From positions 1-64,000 of the forward strand of contig NZ_QXGH01000014.1 in the NCBI RefSeq assembly GCF_003515065.1: a stretch of DNA of 64,000 nt, in the 5' to 3' direction. The stretch comes from Nocardioides immobilis (GTDB lineage: Bacteria > Actinomycetota > Actinomycetes > Propionibacteriales > Nocardioidaceae). Position numbers and translations under genes: made by a program. The notes under the pieces were generated by a model that was not told where the DNA came from, ran no database searches, and was given only the letters and a program-made list of their open reading frames with translations. Shown one piece after another: positions 52,412-61,082 of this stretch; position 1 is the stretch's first letter; each line of letters opens with the position of its first letter.

Positions 52412-55400
52412 ATGCATGGTGGCGTCAAGATCTACAACCGATCACCCGCTGCAGCGCGCGCTTACGTCGAGGCCGACCGGTCCCGGGTCGATGACTACTA
52501 CCTCACCGAGGGCACCGGAATCGCCCGCCGTTTCGGCGCCACCCCCGACGGCGAAGGTGTGATCGATCTTGGGGTGCTGGACGGCGAAGGGTATGAGCAG
52601 TGGGTCGCCGGCTTCGACCCGGTGTCCGGTCAGGCGCGGGATCGGCGCCGCGAGAACGGCAATCCGGTGCGGTTCGTGGAGATCGCGGTCAACGGCCCGA
52701 AGACCTGGTCCCTGGCCGCGGCACTGAACCCGGAGGTCTCGGCGGCCTACGACGCCGCGCAGGACCGGGCCGCCGAGCAGATCATCGGCTGGGTCGCCGA
52801 GCACGCCACCACCCGGGCCGGGCAACGCGACCGGCAGGTCCAGGTCCCGATCGAGGAACTCGAGGCGGTCACGGTGCGGCACTACACCTCGCGTGCCGGG
52901 GACCCGCACCGGCATCTGCACCTCCAAGTGAACGCGAGGGTGTTCGCCGTCGGGCAGTGGCGGGGCCTGCACACGGTCGGGTTCCGCGACTACATCGAGG
53001 CCCTCAACGGCATCGGCCACGCGGCGGTCATGTGTGACCCCGACTTCCGGGCCGCTCTGGCCGGTGCCGGGTTCACTCTCGATCCGGCCACCTGCGAGAT
53101 CGTCGAGCTGGCGCCCTACGTCGGGGCGTTCAGCGAGCGGGCCGCGCAGATCGGCCGGAACATCGACCGTTACGAGGCCGAATGGCGCTCCGCGAACCCC
53201 GGCCAGGAGCCCGGCCCAACGGTCCGGCGATCCTGGGACCGACGGGCATGGAAGGACGCCCGCCCCGACAAGATCGCACCCAAGGACGGCGCCGAGTTGG
53301 TCGCGGCGTGGAACCAGCAGTTGGCCGACCTCGGCTACCAGGACCCCACGCCGCAGTTCGGGCTGCCGATCATCGTCGGCGCCCCGCAGGTCGGTGAGTT
53401 CGACCGCGACGCCGCCGCCGAGACCATCCTCGTCCGTCTCGGTGCCCGACGGTCGGCGTGGAACGCCGCCGACATCCGCGGCCAGGCCGAGAAGGCGATC
53501 GCCGCAGCCGGGCTGGTCCTCGACCCAAGTGTGCGGATCGAGCTGGCCGAGGACATCACCGCCCGCGCCATCGAGGCGTGCGTGCCGCTGCTGCGCCACC
53601 CGGGTGTGCCCGAGCACATCCGGTCGCTGTCCTCACGCCACGTGCTGGATGTCGAGGCCGACATCGTGGCCCGGCTCGCCGACCGCGCCAGCATCCCCTC
53701 AACCCCGGCGGTGCTGTCCCCCGCCACCGGGACAGGGCTGGATGAGCCCCAACGCACCGCAGTCGGGGTTCTAGCCGGGGACGCGGAGCTGGTGGTCATC
53801 GAGGGCGCGGCCGGGGCGGGGAAGACCACCACCCTCGCCGCCACCCAGACCCTGCTCGGTGAGCAGGGCCGTCGGATGCTCGTGGTCACCCCGACCCGGA
53901 AAGCAGCCCAGGTCGCAGCCCGCGAGGTCGGCACCGCGGGCTCGGTCGCCTGGCTGGTCCACCAACACGGCTACCGGTGGGACACCGACGGCCGGTGGAC
54001 CCGCGTCCCCGCTGAGCCAGCGTCCGAGGCAGTACTGGGTCAAGGTGACCTGCTGCTGGTCGACGAGGCCGGGATGCTCGACCAGGACACCGCCCGCGCG
54101 CTCCTCACGGTCGCCGACGAGATAGGCGCCCGCCTCGCCCTCGTGGGTGACCGGCATCAACTCCCCGCCGTCGGCCGCGGTGGCGTCCTCGACCTCGCCG
54201 CACGTTGGGTCCCACACCAAGCGCACGTCGACCTCGACATCACTCACCGGTTCGCCGACCCCGAGTACGCCGCGATCAGCCTCGCCCTGCGCACCGGGTC
54301 CTCCACCTACACCCTCCCACCGCCAGCCCCATGCCAAGCAGACGGTGAGCCGGTTGGTGAGCGAGATGGTGAGCCGACCCGGCAGGTGTGGGCAGCGTTG
54401 TGGCGCCGCGGCCAGGTCCGGATCTACCCCAGCGAGACCGAACGCACCCAGGCGCTGGCCCAGCTTGCCGCCGACAGCATCGTGAGCCGAGATCGGCGCG
54501 CGCGCCAGATGTTGATGCTGGCCGACACCCGCGAACAGACCACCGCACTCAATGGCGCGATCCGCGACCGGCTCGTCGCCGCCGGCCGAGTCGAGGACAC
54601 CCACGCGGTCGCCACCGACGCCGGGGAACGGCTCGGGGTCGGGGACCGGGTCGCTACCCGCCGCAACGACCGCGACCTCGGCGTCACGAACCGCGACACC
54701 TGGACCATCACCGCCATCGGCCACGACGGCAGCCTCGCCCTACGCGGCCGAAAGGCCACCGACCTGCGCACCCTTCCCGCGACCTACGCCCGCAAGCACA
54801 CCGAGCTCTCCTACGCCACCACCGTCTACGGCGCCCAAGGCGAAACCACCCGCACCGGACACCTCGCGTTGGGCGAGCACACCTCCGCTGCTTCCGCCTA
54901 CGTCGCGATGACCCGCGGCCGGCACGACAACATCGCCCACCTCGTCGCCGAAGACCAGGCCGACGCACGGCGCCAATGGGAGCAGGCGTTCGCCCGCAAC
55001 CGGGCCGACCTCGGCCCCACGATTGCTGCCGCACAAGCTGCTGAGGACATCGAGCGCTACGGCACCCAGCAACCCACCCGCCCCCTCGACCAGGTGCTCG
55101 GCGACCTGTGGAACGCCTGGACCCGGCAGGCCGACCTCCACGAACAGCACCAGCGACTGGTCGGCGAACGCGACGCCCTCGAACAGGTCGCCGCGATCCA
55201 AGCCCGCTACACACCCGACCGCGACCGCCTGAGCGGAGAAGAGATCCACGCCAGACGTCGCTGGCTGCAGGCCCGCCAGCAGGTCGCCGACCTCGACACC
55301 GCACTCAAGTCCGAGACAGCCGACCTCCAGACCCGGGTCTGGGACGCGTGGCGCCAAGACCTCTCTGAGGCCCGCCTTTCCGCCGACGTTGTCCGCGCCG

Positions 55401-56026
55401 GCGCCGGACGACTCGGCCAGAACCGGCGCCAGGTCCGCGACGCCACGACCGAGCTGACCGCCTTCGCCCAACGCTGGCACCCCGCCGTACCCGACCTGCC
55501 CAGTAGCCCCGGGGAGCTCGCAGACCAGGTGATGTGGCTGCACGGGCACCGCGTCCAGGACCCGATCAACGCCTACGTCGCCCGCCAGGTCGCCGCCGCC
55601 CACCCCGACGCCGACCACATCCGCGACGCCGAGCACGACGCCTACGCGGCGTACAACCGCGCCGAACGAGCACGCACGAAGCTCGACGAGGCGATGTACG
55701 CCGAGCTGCGCCCGTACGGCAAGGCAGCACATACCCGCGACGCCGCCAGTCGGCTCGCAGCTGTCGCAGACGAACTGGCAGCAGTCGAAGGCGACCTGCA
55801 CACCGCCACCACGCGCGTCGGTGCCCTCGCGAGTGAACCGTGCCTCCGGACGCTTCCGGACGGAGGATTCGACGTCGAACACGACCGATGGGCCGCCGAC
55901 CGCCTCGTACGGCAGCAAACCGCCACCCGGGAAGCGTGGGAGCGCCGCCAGGAGCAGACGCGGCGTATCGAGCCACCCCCTCCCAGCCGGAGCACTCCTG
56001 ACCACGGGAGAGGAATTGGCCGCTGA
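52412..56026 (+). CDS. MobF-family relaxase-helicase (TraA/TrwC type)
   Basis: A 1204-residue mobilization protein. The relaxase domain (1 to about 350) has candidate nicking tyrosines Tyr18, Tyr29 and Tyr30 and the metal-binding H-x-H-x-H (His166, 168, 170 in DPHRHLHLQ). The helicase part starts with Walker A GAAGAGKTT (about 465-473), followed by LLLVDEAGMLDQDTARAL and VALVGDRHQLPAVGRGG-type motifs. The C-terminal third is helical and charged. It should nick and unwind the element for transfer. ATG at 52412 (TTG at 52406 possible). No coupling protein or type IV secretion gene was seen. Confidence 0.93.
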   Translation: MHGGVKIYNRSPAAARAYVEADRSRVDDYYLTEGTGIARRFGATPDGEGVIDLGVLDGEGYEQWVAGFDPVSGQARDRRRENGNPVRFVEIAVNGPKTWSLAAALNPEVSAAYDAAQDRAAEQIIGWVAEHATTRAGQRDRQVQVPIEELEAVTVRHYTSRAGDPHRHLHLQVNARVFAVGQWRGLHTVGFRDYIEALNGIGHAAVMCDPDFRAALAGAGFTLDPATCEIVELAPYVGAFSERAAQIGRNIDRYEAEWRSANPGQEPGPTVRRSWDRRAWKDARPDKIAPKDGAELVAAWNQQLADLGYQDPTPQFGLPIIVGAPQVGEFDRDAAAETILVRLGARRSAWNAADIRGQAEKAIAAAGLVLDPSVRIELAEDITARAIEACVPLLRHPGVPEHIRSLSSRHVLDVEADIVARLADRASIPSTPAVLSPATGTGLDEPQRTAVGVLAGDAELVVIEGAAGAGKTTTLAATQTLLGEQGRRMLVVTPTRKAAQVAAREVGTAGSVAWLVHQHGYRWDTDGRWTRVPAEPASEAVLGQGDLLLVDEAGMLDQDTARALLTVADEIGARLALVGDRHQLPAVGRGGVLDLAARWVPHQAHVDLDITHRFADPEYAAISLALRTGSSTYTLPPPAPCQADGEPVGERDGEPTRQVWAALWRRGQVRIYPSETERTQALAQLAADSIVSRDRRARQMLMLADTREQTTALNGAIRDRLVAAGRVEDTHAVATDAGERLGVGDRVATRRNDRDLGVTNRDTWTITAIGHDGSLALRGRKATDLRTLPATYARKHTELSYATTVYGAQGETTRTGHLALGEHTSAASAYVAMTRGRHDNIAHLVAEDQADARRQWEQAFARNRADLGPTIAAAQAAEDIERYGTQQPTRPLDQVLGDLWNAWTRQADLHEQHQRLVGERDALEQVAAIQARYTPDRDRLSGEEIHARRRWLQARQQVADLDTALKSETADLQTRVWDAWRQDLSEARLSADVVRAGAGRLGQNRRQVRDATTELTAFAQRWHPAVPDLPSSPGELADQVMWLHGHRVQDPINAYVARQVAAAHPDADHIRDAEHDAYAAYNRAERARTKLDEAMYAELRPYGKAAHTRDAASRLAAVADELAAVEGDLHTATTRVGALASEPCLRTLPDGGFDVEHDRWAADRLVRQQTATREAWERRQEQTRRIEPPPPSRSTPDHGRGIGR

Positions 56027-56214
56027 ACCAGTCACTCCAACAAGCACCGGCTAACGGCGTCCGATCCGCACCACCACCTGTTGCTTTTCCTGGTCGAGAC
56101 ACCCGCGCGTGATCGCTCCGGGAGGTGCTGCACACCTAGGAGAACAAGCGCAGTCGATCCGGCACCCGCCCCCCGCGCTTTGTAGATCACCCACCACCGA
56201 TGAGGAGAAGCAAC

Positions 56215-56458
56215 ATGAGCACCGCGCCCCACCACGACGACAATCACGCAGACGACGAGATCCTCAGCATCGAGGAAGCCGCCGGGTTCCTCCGCGTCCC
56301 CGTCGCCACCCTGCGCTACTGGCGCTACTGCGGCGACGGGCCCGTTCAGCTTCAAGGTCGGTCGCCACGTCCGCTACTGGCGCACCGACCTCATCCTGTG
56401 GCGCGCCGAGCAGGGACGCCGACCCAACCCCGACTCTTCGCGGACAGACCGCAGGTGA
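56215..56458 (+). pseudogene. MerR-like helix-turn-helix excisionase, frameshifted
   Basis: The protein starts well: IEEAAGFLRVPVATLRYWRY, the helix-turn-helix of small Xis/AlpA-type factors. Just after, at about 56340, the frame must shift by one base (GGGCCCG run) to read FSFKVGRHVRYWRTDLILWR and the normal ending. As assembled the frame continues into unrelated residues. One extra G or C in the run explains it. It lies 53 nt before the integrase gene. If real, the loss would hinder excision. Confidence 0.8.
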
Positions 56459-56511
56459 GACGACAATGTCGGACCGGCGGGTCACGATGGTGACCCAGGA
56501 GAGGAGCGGCC

Positions 56512-57675
56512 ATGGCCGGGAACATTGCTAAGCGCGCCGACGGGAAGTGGCGCGCACGCTACCGCGACGAGGCAGGCAACGAACGCGCTCGCCACTTCGA
56601 CCGCAAGATCGACGCACAACGCTGGCTCGACAACGTCACCGCCTCGGTGGTGGCGGGCACCTACGCCGATCCCAAGGCCGGCAAAGTCACGTTCGCCGCG
56701 TTCTTCGGCGAGTGGTCCGCGCGCCAGGTTTGGGCTCCCGGCACGGTGCTAGCGATGTCGCTCGCAGCACGCTCCGTGCCATTCGGGAGCAAGCCGATGA
56801 AGCTTGTCCGTCGCTCCGATGTCGAGGCCTGGATCAAGAGCATGGACGCCGCCGGGCTGGCCCCCGGGACGATCAAGACCCGTTACGTGAACGTCCGCTC
56901 GGTGTTCCGCGCGGCGCTGAAGGACAGGATCATCGGCTCCGACCCGACCGAGGGAGTACGCCTCCCCCGCGGCCGTCGCGCTGAGGCCGCGATGTCGATC
57001 CCAGCACCCGAAGAGGTCGGACAACTGCTGGACGTGGCCGATGACCGGTTCCGAACGTTCGTCGCCCTCTGCGCGTTCGCCGGTCTACGCCTTGGTGAGG
57101 CGGCCGCCGTCCAAGTCGGCGACATCAACTTCCTCCGCAAGTCACTGACGGTGCACCGTCAGGTGCAGCGCGTGAACGGCGGCTCCGTCGACATCCGCTC
57201 CCCCAAGTACGGCTCGGAGCGCGTCATCTATCTGGCCGACAGCCTCGTCGACCTGCTCGCCCAGCACGTCGCCGCCTTGGGCGGCAACGGATCACAGCAG
57301 TGGTTGTTCGTCGGTGAGGGCGACGATCCGCCCCACCAGAACACGGTCGGCTACTGGTGGCGTAAGACCCTGCGCGACGCGAGTCTTTCCGGCATCAAGC
57401 TCCATGACCTGCGCCACTTCTATGCCTCGGGCCTGATCGCCGCTGGATGCGACGTGGTGACCGTCCAGCGCTCACTGGGTCACTCGAAGGCAACGACGAC
57501 GCTCAACACCTATGCCCACCTCTGGCCGACGGCGGAGGACCGAACGCGCAAGGCCGCCGAGTCGATCATCGCCGCGTCCCTCGGACGACCTGATGACGCC
57601 GCTCAGTCCGACGCAGACTCAGCGAGCGTCCTTCGTTCCCGCTATCCCGAGAGGGCATCCAGCCGCGCGACGTAG
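56512..57675 (+). CDS. int: Tyrosine integrase of the element
   Basis: A 387-residue site-specific recombinase. The catalytic set is complete: Arg193 (GLRLGE), Lys232 (PKYGSERV), His298 and Arg301 (HDLRHF), His324 (LGHS) and nucleophile Tyr334 (NTYAHL). The N-terminal part (about 1-60) is an arm-binding type domain; a core-binding domain follows (about 60-160). AGGAG lies 9 nt before the ATG. It sits close to the right att site, usual for such elements. Confidence 0.95.
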   Translation: MAGNIAKRADGKWRARYRDEAGNERARHFDRKIDAQRWLDNVTASVVAGTYADPKAGKVTFAAFFGEWSARQVWAPGTVLAMSLAARSVPFGSKPMKLVRRSDVEAWIKSMDAAGLAPGTIKTRYVNVRSVFRAALKDRIIGSDPTEGVRLPRGRRAEAAMSIPAPEEVGQLLDVADDRFRTFVALCAFAGLRLGEAAAVQVGDINFLRKSLTVHRQVQRVNGGSVDIRSPKYGSERVIYLADSLVDLLAQHVAALGGNGSQQWLFVGEGDDPPHQNTVGYWWRKTLRDASLSGIKLHDLRHFYASGLIAAGCDVVTVQRSLGHSKATTTLNTYAHLWPTAEDRTRKAAESIIAASLGRPDDAAQSDADSASVLRSRYPERASSRAT

Positions 57676-58473
57676 TCGTTCAACCAGGCCACCGCGTCAA
57701 CGACGCTCGGGAGCACGTCAAGGCCGTCCGCGGCTTCGGAGTACAGAGGCCCCCAGTCGACACCTGGGGAGAGCATCGGCGGCCACTCGTGCTCCGCGCG
57801 GAATGTGAACAGTCGTCTGGTCGTCGCCGCGACAAGGTTCGACGCCGTCATCGGCGCTATCAACTGGAGGTCCACCAGGTCGTGCGCTCGGTCGCTGCGA
57901 GGCGCAGTGCAGGCATGGATCTTCTGGGCGATCTGGTGATGCAGCGGTTGGACGCGCACCGGCGCCGGCGCCGGGAGGCCAAGTGCACCGAACAGGCGGA
58001 GCACCTCGTCGGACATCTCGAACTCGGGCTCTTCCCGTGTGGTGGCCTCGAGCTCGTCGTAGCCCACTTCGAGGTCGACGCCTTTGAAGGTGCGGTCGTG
58101 ATACTTCATCGTCACCCGGAAGGGCTGCATGACGTACGCCTCGGGCACGGTCTGCGGGCTTCGCTTCGCGCCCATTGTCACGGTGCCGGTGAACCCGCCC
58201 CAGCCCAATTGCTAGCGTCTCGGAAAGCCGGTCGTGGAACTCGTCAAGATCACCACGGAACGCCGTATCGAGGTCGGGGGTGTCCCGGGTCAGGCTCTCC
58301 CCGAAGCGGAGCTTTAGTCCAGTTCCTCCCTTGATCGCCGAGTCGGGCAGCATCTGCGACAACGCAACGTTGCCGACCAGTGCAACCAGACGCCGCTCGG
58401 TCGTATCGACTTCCTTGCTCAACGCCGTGATGGCGCGGAAGAGGTCAGCGACCCGCTTCGGTGGTTCGGTCAT
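57642..58473 (-). pseudogene. AbiEii-type nucleotidyltransferase toxin, frameshifted
   Basis: The first part reads MTEPPKRVADLFRAITALSK and KGGTGLKLRFGESLTRDTPD (nucleotidyltransferase GG and Asp pattern), then the frame changes at about 58210, where LAIG joins WGGFTGTVTMGAKRSPQTVP in another frame. That frame continues to 57642 with a HQIAQKIHACTA stretch and the expected C-terminal helices. One extra G in TTGGGCTGGGG explains it. The 3' end overlaps the convergent integrase gene by 34 bases. Its ATG overlaps the abiEi stop (ATGA). Confidence 0.85.
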
Positions 58474-59006
58474 TCCTGCTCCAGTTCCGAGATGATCGCT
58501 TCCGCTTCGCGATGGTCGATCAGGCCACGTACGTCAGCTTGCCGTGCGGCGTCGATGAGCCTCGAGGTCCTCACTCTGTCCCGGCTGGCGCGGATCGCGG
58601 CGGCCAAGGTCATCGCGGGCAACCCGTCGATGTCGGTGCGCTGGTCGGCCGGGACCGTACGAGCGATCACCTCGATGGTGGGCGGCAATTGTCTGCGCAC
58701 CCTGCCGCCCGTCGCGACCTGGATGCGTCGTAGGTTCACCTGTGCGAGGTCGTGGGCCGCCAGCACGGACTCGTCGGCCAGTACCGCGTCGCCGCCGACC
58801 AGTGCCACCGCGGCCGCGAACTCCGTGAGGGCATCGGCCGGAGCCTCCTCCATCCGGTAGACCCCATGTCCGAGCCTGGTGAGCGCGCCGCGGGAGGCGA
58901 GCTTGCGGACTTCGACGGCGGGCACGCCACTGGACTCCGCATCGCGCAGCGTGACGATGCCATGCGAGTCGAACGCCAATTCGCGTAGTTCGCTTCGGTA
59001 GCCCAC
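58470..59006 (-). CDS. AbiEi-type antitoxin/transcriptional repressor
   Basis: A 178-residue protein with an N-terminal winged helix (GYRSELRELAFDSHGIVTLR and VRKLASRGALTRLGHGVYR) and the C-terminal antitoxin domain of AbiEi. In this type IV system the antitoxin counters the nucleotidyltransferase and represses its own promoter. The GTG at 59006 has a perfect AGGAGG 7 nt upstream. An inverted-repeat operator lies at 59021-59052. It is intact although its toxin partner appears frameshifted. Confidence 0.88.
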   Translation of the reverse strand: MGYRSELRELAFDSHGIVTLRDAESSGVPAVEVRKLASRGALTRLGHGVYRMEEAPADALTEFAAAVALVGGDAVLADESVLAAHDLAQVNLRRIQVATGGRVRRQLPPTIEVIARTVPADQRTDIDGLPAMTLAAAIRASRDRVRTSRLIDAARQADVRGLIDHREAEAIISELEQE

Positions 59007-59020
59007 GGCTCTGCCTCCTG

Positions 59021-59052
59021 CCAAAAGCGTACCAATAACAGTACGGTTTTGG
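59021..59052. promoter_or_regulatory. AbiEi operator-like inverted repeat
   Basis: CCAAAAGCGTAC (59021-59032) and GTACGGTTTTGG (59041-59052) form a 12-bp inverted repeat with one mismatch and an 8-bp spacer. It lies just upstream of the abiEi start, over the likely promoter. Known AbiEi proteins bind inverted repeats at this position. Confidence 0.7.
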
Positions 59053-59098
59053 CATGGGCGGCAACCAGCGCTAACGGGTCGGCGAGCGGCGTCCCTGA

Positions 59099-59120
59099 AA
59101 TTCTTGCGGACTATTTGCGG
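59099..59120. repeat. Integrase arm-type repeat, right end
   Basis: Two degenerate copies of the 11-bp unit found at 21416-21437 (TTCTTGCGG and CTATTTGCGG). They lie 31 nt inside the right att repeat and have the same orientation as the left pair. Confidence 0.6.
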
Positions 59121-59150
59121 ACTTGGGGCACCTACACCCCCTCTGACCTG

Positions 59151-59184
59151 CGCAAACGCGTCGATTCACACGTTGAAGCGGAAC
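59151..59184. repeat. Right attachment site (attR-like, at ychF 3' end)
   Basis: The partner of 21260-21293. The identical 19-bp core begins exactly at the ychF stop (59166) and runs to 59184. It leaves ychF complete, the normal result of insertion at a gene's 3' end. Confidence 0.88.
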
Positions 59185-60239
59185 TCGACCACGTCGCCGT
59201 CCTGCATGACGTAGTCCTTGCCCTCCATCCGGACCTTGCCGGCCTCACGGGCCTTGAGGACCGACCCCATGGCGATGAGGTCGTCGTACGAGATGATCTC
59301 GGCCTTGATGAAGCCCTTCTGGAAGTCGGTGTGGATGACACCGGCCGCCTCAGGCGCGGTGGCGCCCTTCTTGATCTCCCACGCGCGGACCTCCTTGGGC
59401 CCGGCGGTGAGGTAGGTCTGCAGGCCGAGGGTGGCGAAGCCGACCCGGGCCAGTACGTCGAGGCCGGGCTCGTTGATGCCGACCTCGGCCAGCAGCTCCC
59501 GTGCCTCCTCGTCGTCGAGCTCGACCAGCTCGGACTCGAGCTTGGCGTCGAGGAAGATCGCCTCGGCGGGGGCGACGAGCGCGCGCATCCGGTCCTTGAG
59601 CTCCTCGTCGGCGAGCTCGTCGGTGTCGCAGTTGAAGACGTAGATGTAGGGCTTGGCGGTGAGCAAGGACAGCTCGCGGATCAGGGCGCGGTCGATGTTG
59701 GTCGCCACGATCGGCGTACCGGCCTCGAGCGCCTCCTTCGCCTGCTTCGCCGCCTCGAGGTTGGCCACCAGGTCCTTGACCTTCCGCGACTCCTTCTCCA
59801 GCCGCAGGATCGCCTTGTCGACCGTCTCGAGGTCGGCGAGGATCAGCTCGGTCTGGATGGTCGAGATGTCGCTGCCCGGGTCGACCTTGCCGTCGACGTG
59901 GGTGACGTCCTCGTCGCGGAAGACGCGTGTGACCTGGCAGATCGCCGCAGCCTCGCGGATGTGCGCGAGGAACTTGTTGCCCAGACCCTCGCCCTGCGAC
60001 GCGCCCCGCACGATGCCGGCGATGTCGACGAACTCGACCGTGGCCGGCAGCAGCTTCTGCGAGCCGTAGATCTCCGCGAGCCTCGGGAGCCGGTCGTCCG
60101 GGACGCCGACGACCCCGACGTTGGGCTCGATCGTGGCGAACGGGTAGTTCGCCGCCAGTACGTCGTTCTTGGTCAGCGCGTTGAAAAGCGTCGACTTGCC
60201 TGCGTTGGGGAGACCGACGATGCCGATGGTGAGAGCCAC
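59166..60239 (-). CDS. ychF: Ribosome-binding ATPase YchF (OBG-family)
   Basis: A 357-residue OBG-family P-loop protein. Motifs: G1 GLPNAGKST at 8-16, a DxxG element in [20 protein letters not shown], and YVFNCDTDE in place of the NKxD that would fix GTP, as in YchF, which prefers ATP. The C-terminal TGS-type domain ends ...EFRFNV. Complete despite the element inserted at its 3' end. Conserved housekeeping gene linked to translation and stress. Confidence 0.97.
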   Translation of the reverse strand: MALTIGIVGLPNAGKSTLFNALTKNDVLAANYPFATIEPNVGVVGVPDDRLPRLAEIYGSQKLLPATVEFVDIAGIVRGASQGEGLGNKFLAHIREAAAICQVTRVFRDEDVTHVDGKVDPGSDISTIQTELILADLETVDKAILRLEKESRKVKDLVANLEAAKQAKEALEAGTPIVATNIDRALIRELSLLTAKPYIYVFNCDTDELADEELKDRMRALVAPAEAIFLDAKLESELVELDDEEARELLAEVGINEPGLDVLARVGFATLGLQTYLTAGPKEVRAWEIKKGATAPEAAGVIHTDFQKGFIKAEIISYDDLIAMGSVLKAREAGKVRMEGKDYVMQDGDVVEFRFNV

Positions 60240-60250
60240 GGGCGGTCACT

Positions 60251-60460
60251 CTACGAGGGAGTGCGGCTCCCCTGTGAATCATGCAGCTCGCTCTCCTCTG
60301 CGACGGCGTCACGCCGCTTCAGCCGAGCGCGAGCGATGAACGCGGCGCCACCGAGCATCAGGATCAGACCCACGACCCTCATGTTGAGCCACGACGAGTC
60401 GGCCTTGAGCGCGAACGTGAAGATCGCACCGACGATGAAGAGGATGATTCCGGGAGCCAT
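60251..60460 (-). CDS. Small membrane protein (DUF6458-like)
   Basis: A 69-residue protein with two hydrophobic segments (APGIILFIVGAIFTFAL and VVGLILMLGGAAFIA) and a charged C-terminal tail, typical of a widespread actinobacterial family of unknown function. The ATG at 60460 is chosen because the upstream frame is not membrane-like. It starts 11 nt... upstream of ychF's start direction on the same strand, so it may share its transcript. Confidence 0.75.
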   Translation of the reverse strand: MAPGIILFIVGAIFTFALKADSSWLNMRVVGLILMLGGAAFIARARLKRRDAVAEESELHDSQGSRTPS

Positions 60461-60550
60461 GCGCGACCGGTACCCATCCTCACGGTCGCGATCCGACCAG
60501 GCTCGGCAAACCGCTCGCACTCCGTCGTCGGCCGCGGGCAGAGTGGGCCC

Positions 60551-60961
60551 ATGGCGATGACCGTGAACAACATGACGTTCGACTGTGCCGACGCCCGCGA
60601 GCTGGCCGAGTTCTGGGCGGCGATGACGGGATGGATCGTCTTCTACGACGACGACCCTGAGGTGCTGGTAGCGCCGCACTTCCCGGCGACCGGGCCGACG
60701 ATGCTCTTCATCCCCGTGCCGGAGGGCAAGACGGCGAAGAACCGCCTCCACCTGGACCTCCAGCCGAGCGACCGCACCCGGGACGAGGCGGTGGCCCAGG
60801 CGCTCGCGCTCGGCGCCACCTTGATCGGCGATCATCGCAAGGACGACGGCACCGGCTGGGTGACGCTGGCCGACCCGGAGGGCAACGAGTTCTGCGTCGA
60901 GCGGTCCGCCGCCGAGCGTGGCGAGCCCGAGGGCGTCCGCAGCTACCGGATCGGCAGCTGA
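60551..60961 (+). CDS. VOC-fold (glyoxalase/bleomycin-resistance-like) protein
   Basis: A 136-residue protein of the vicinal-oxygen-chelate fold: FDCADARELAEFWAAMTGW, then NRLHLDLQPSDRTRDEAVA and VTLADPEGNEFCVE. Metal-site residues are partly conserved (His in HLDL, Glu in NEFCVE). Such small actinobacterial VOC proteins are mostly of unknown substrate. No signal peptide. Confidence 0.88.
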   Translation: MAMTVNNMTFDCADARELAEFWAAMTGWIVFYDDDPEVLVAPHFPATGPTMLFIPVPEGKTAKNRLHLDLQPSDRTRDEAVAQALALGATLIGDHRKDDGTGWVTLADPEGNEFCVERSAAERGEPEGVRSYRIGS

Positions 60962-60995
60962 CCCTCCTCAGCCTGCGCTCACACCCAAAGGGAGC

Positions 60996-61066
60996 GCGGC
61001 ACGCCGCCCGTCCTTTCCCACTGGTCCCCGTCGAGTCACCACAGGAGAAGGAAGGCGGCGTGCCGC
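60996..61066. terminator. Long-stem inverted repeat between convergent genes
   Basis: GCGGCACGCCGCC (60996-61008) and its exact complement GGCGGCGTGCCGC (61054-61066) form a 13-bp stem with a 45-nt loop. CCCAAAG and CTTTGGGG lie outside in matching positions, allowing extension. It lies between the 3' ends of the VOC gene and the protease gene and is likely a bidirectional terminator. Confidence 0.65.
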
Positions 61067-61082
61067 TTTGGGGGGAGGTCGG

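Larger units (their letters stand above)
21260..59184. mobile_element. 37.9-kb integrative mobilizable element inserted at the 3' end of ychF
   Basis: Bounds are the direct repeats at 21260-21293 and 59151-59184. Near the right end lie a tyrosine integrase (56512), a frameshifted MerR-like excisionase (56215), a MobF relaxase-helicase (52412) and an AbiE pair (58470-58473 junction). Repeated TTGCGG motifs inside both ends look like integrase arm sites. The cargo is a biuret/urea catabolic module (30633-51136). No coupling protein, type IV secretion genes or plasmid replication gene were seen, so transfer would need a helper. Left-end genes are decayed, suggesting an old insertion. Confidence 0.85.

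Noticed and set aside
54740..56047. A 435-residue minus-strand open frame opposite the relaxase
   Set aside because: The relaxase motifs are on the plus strand, and the antisense frame has no motifs.
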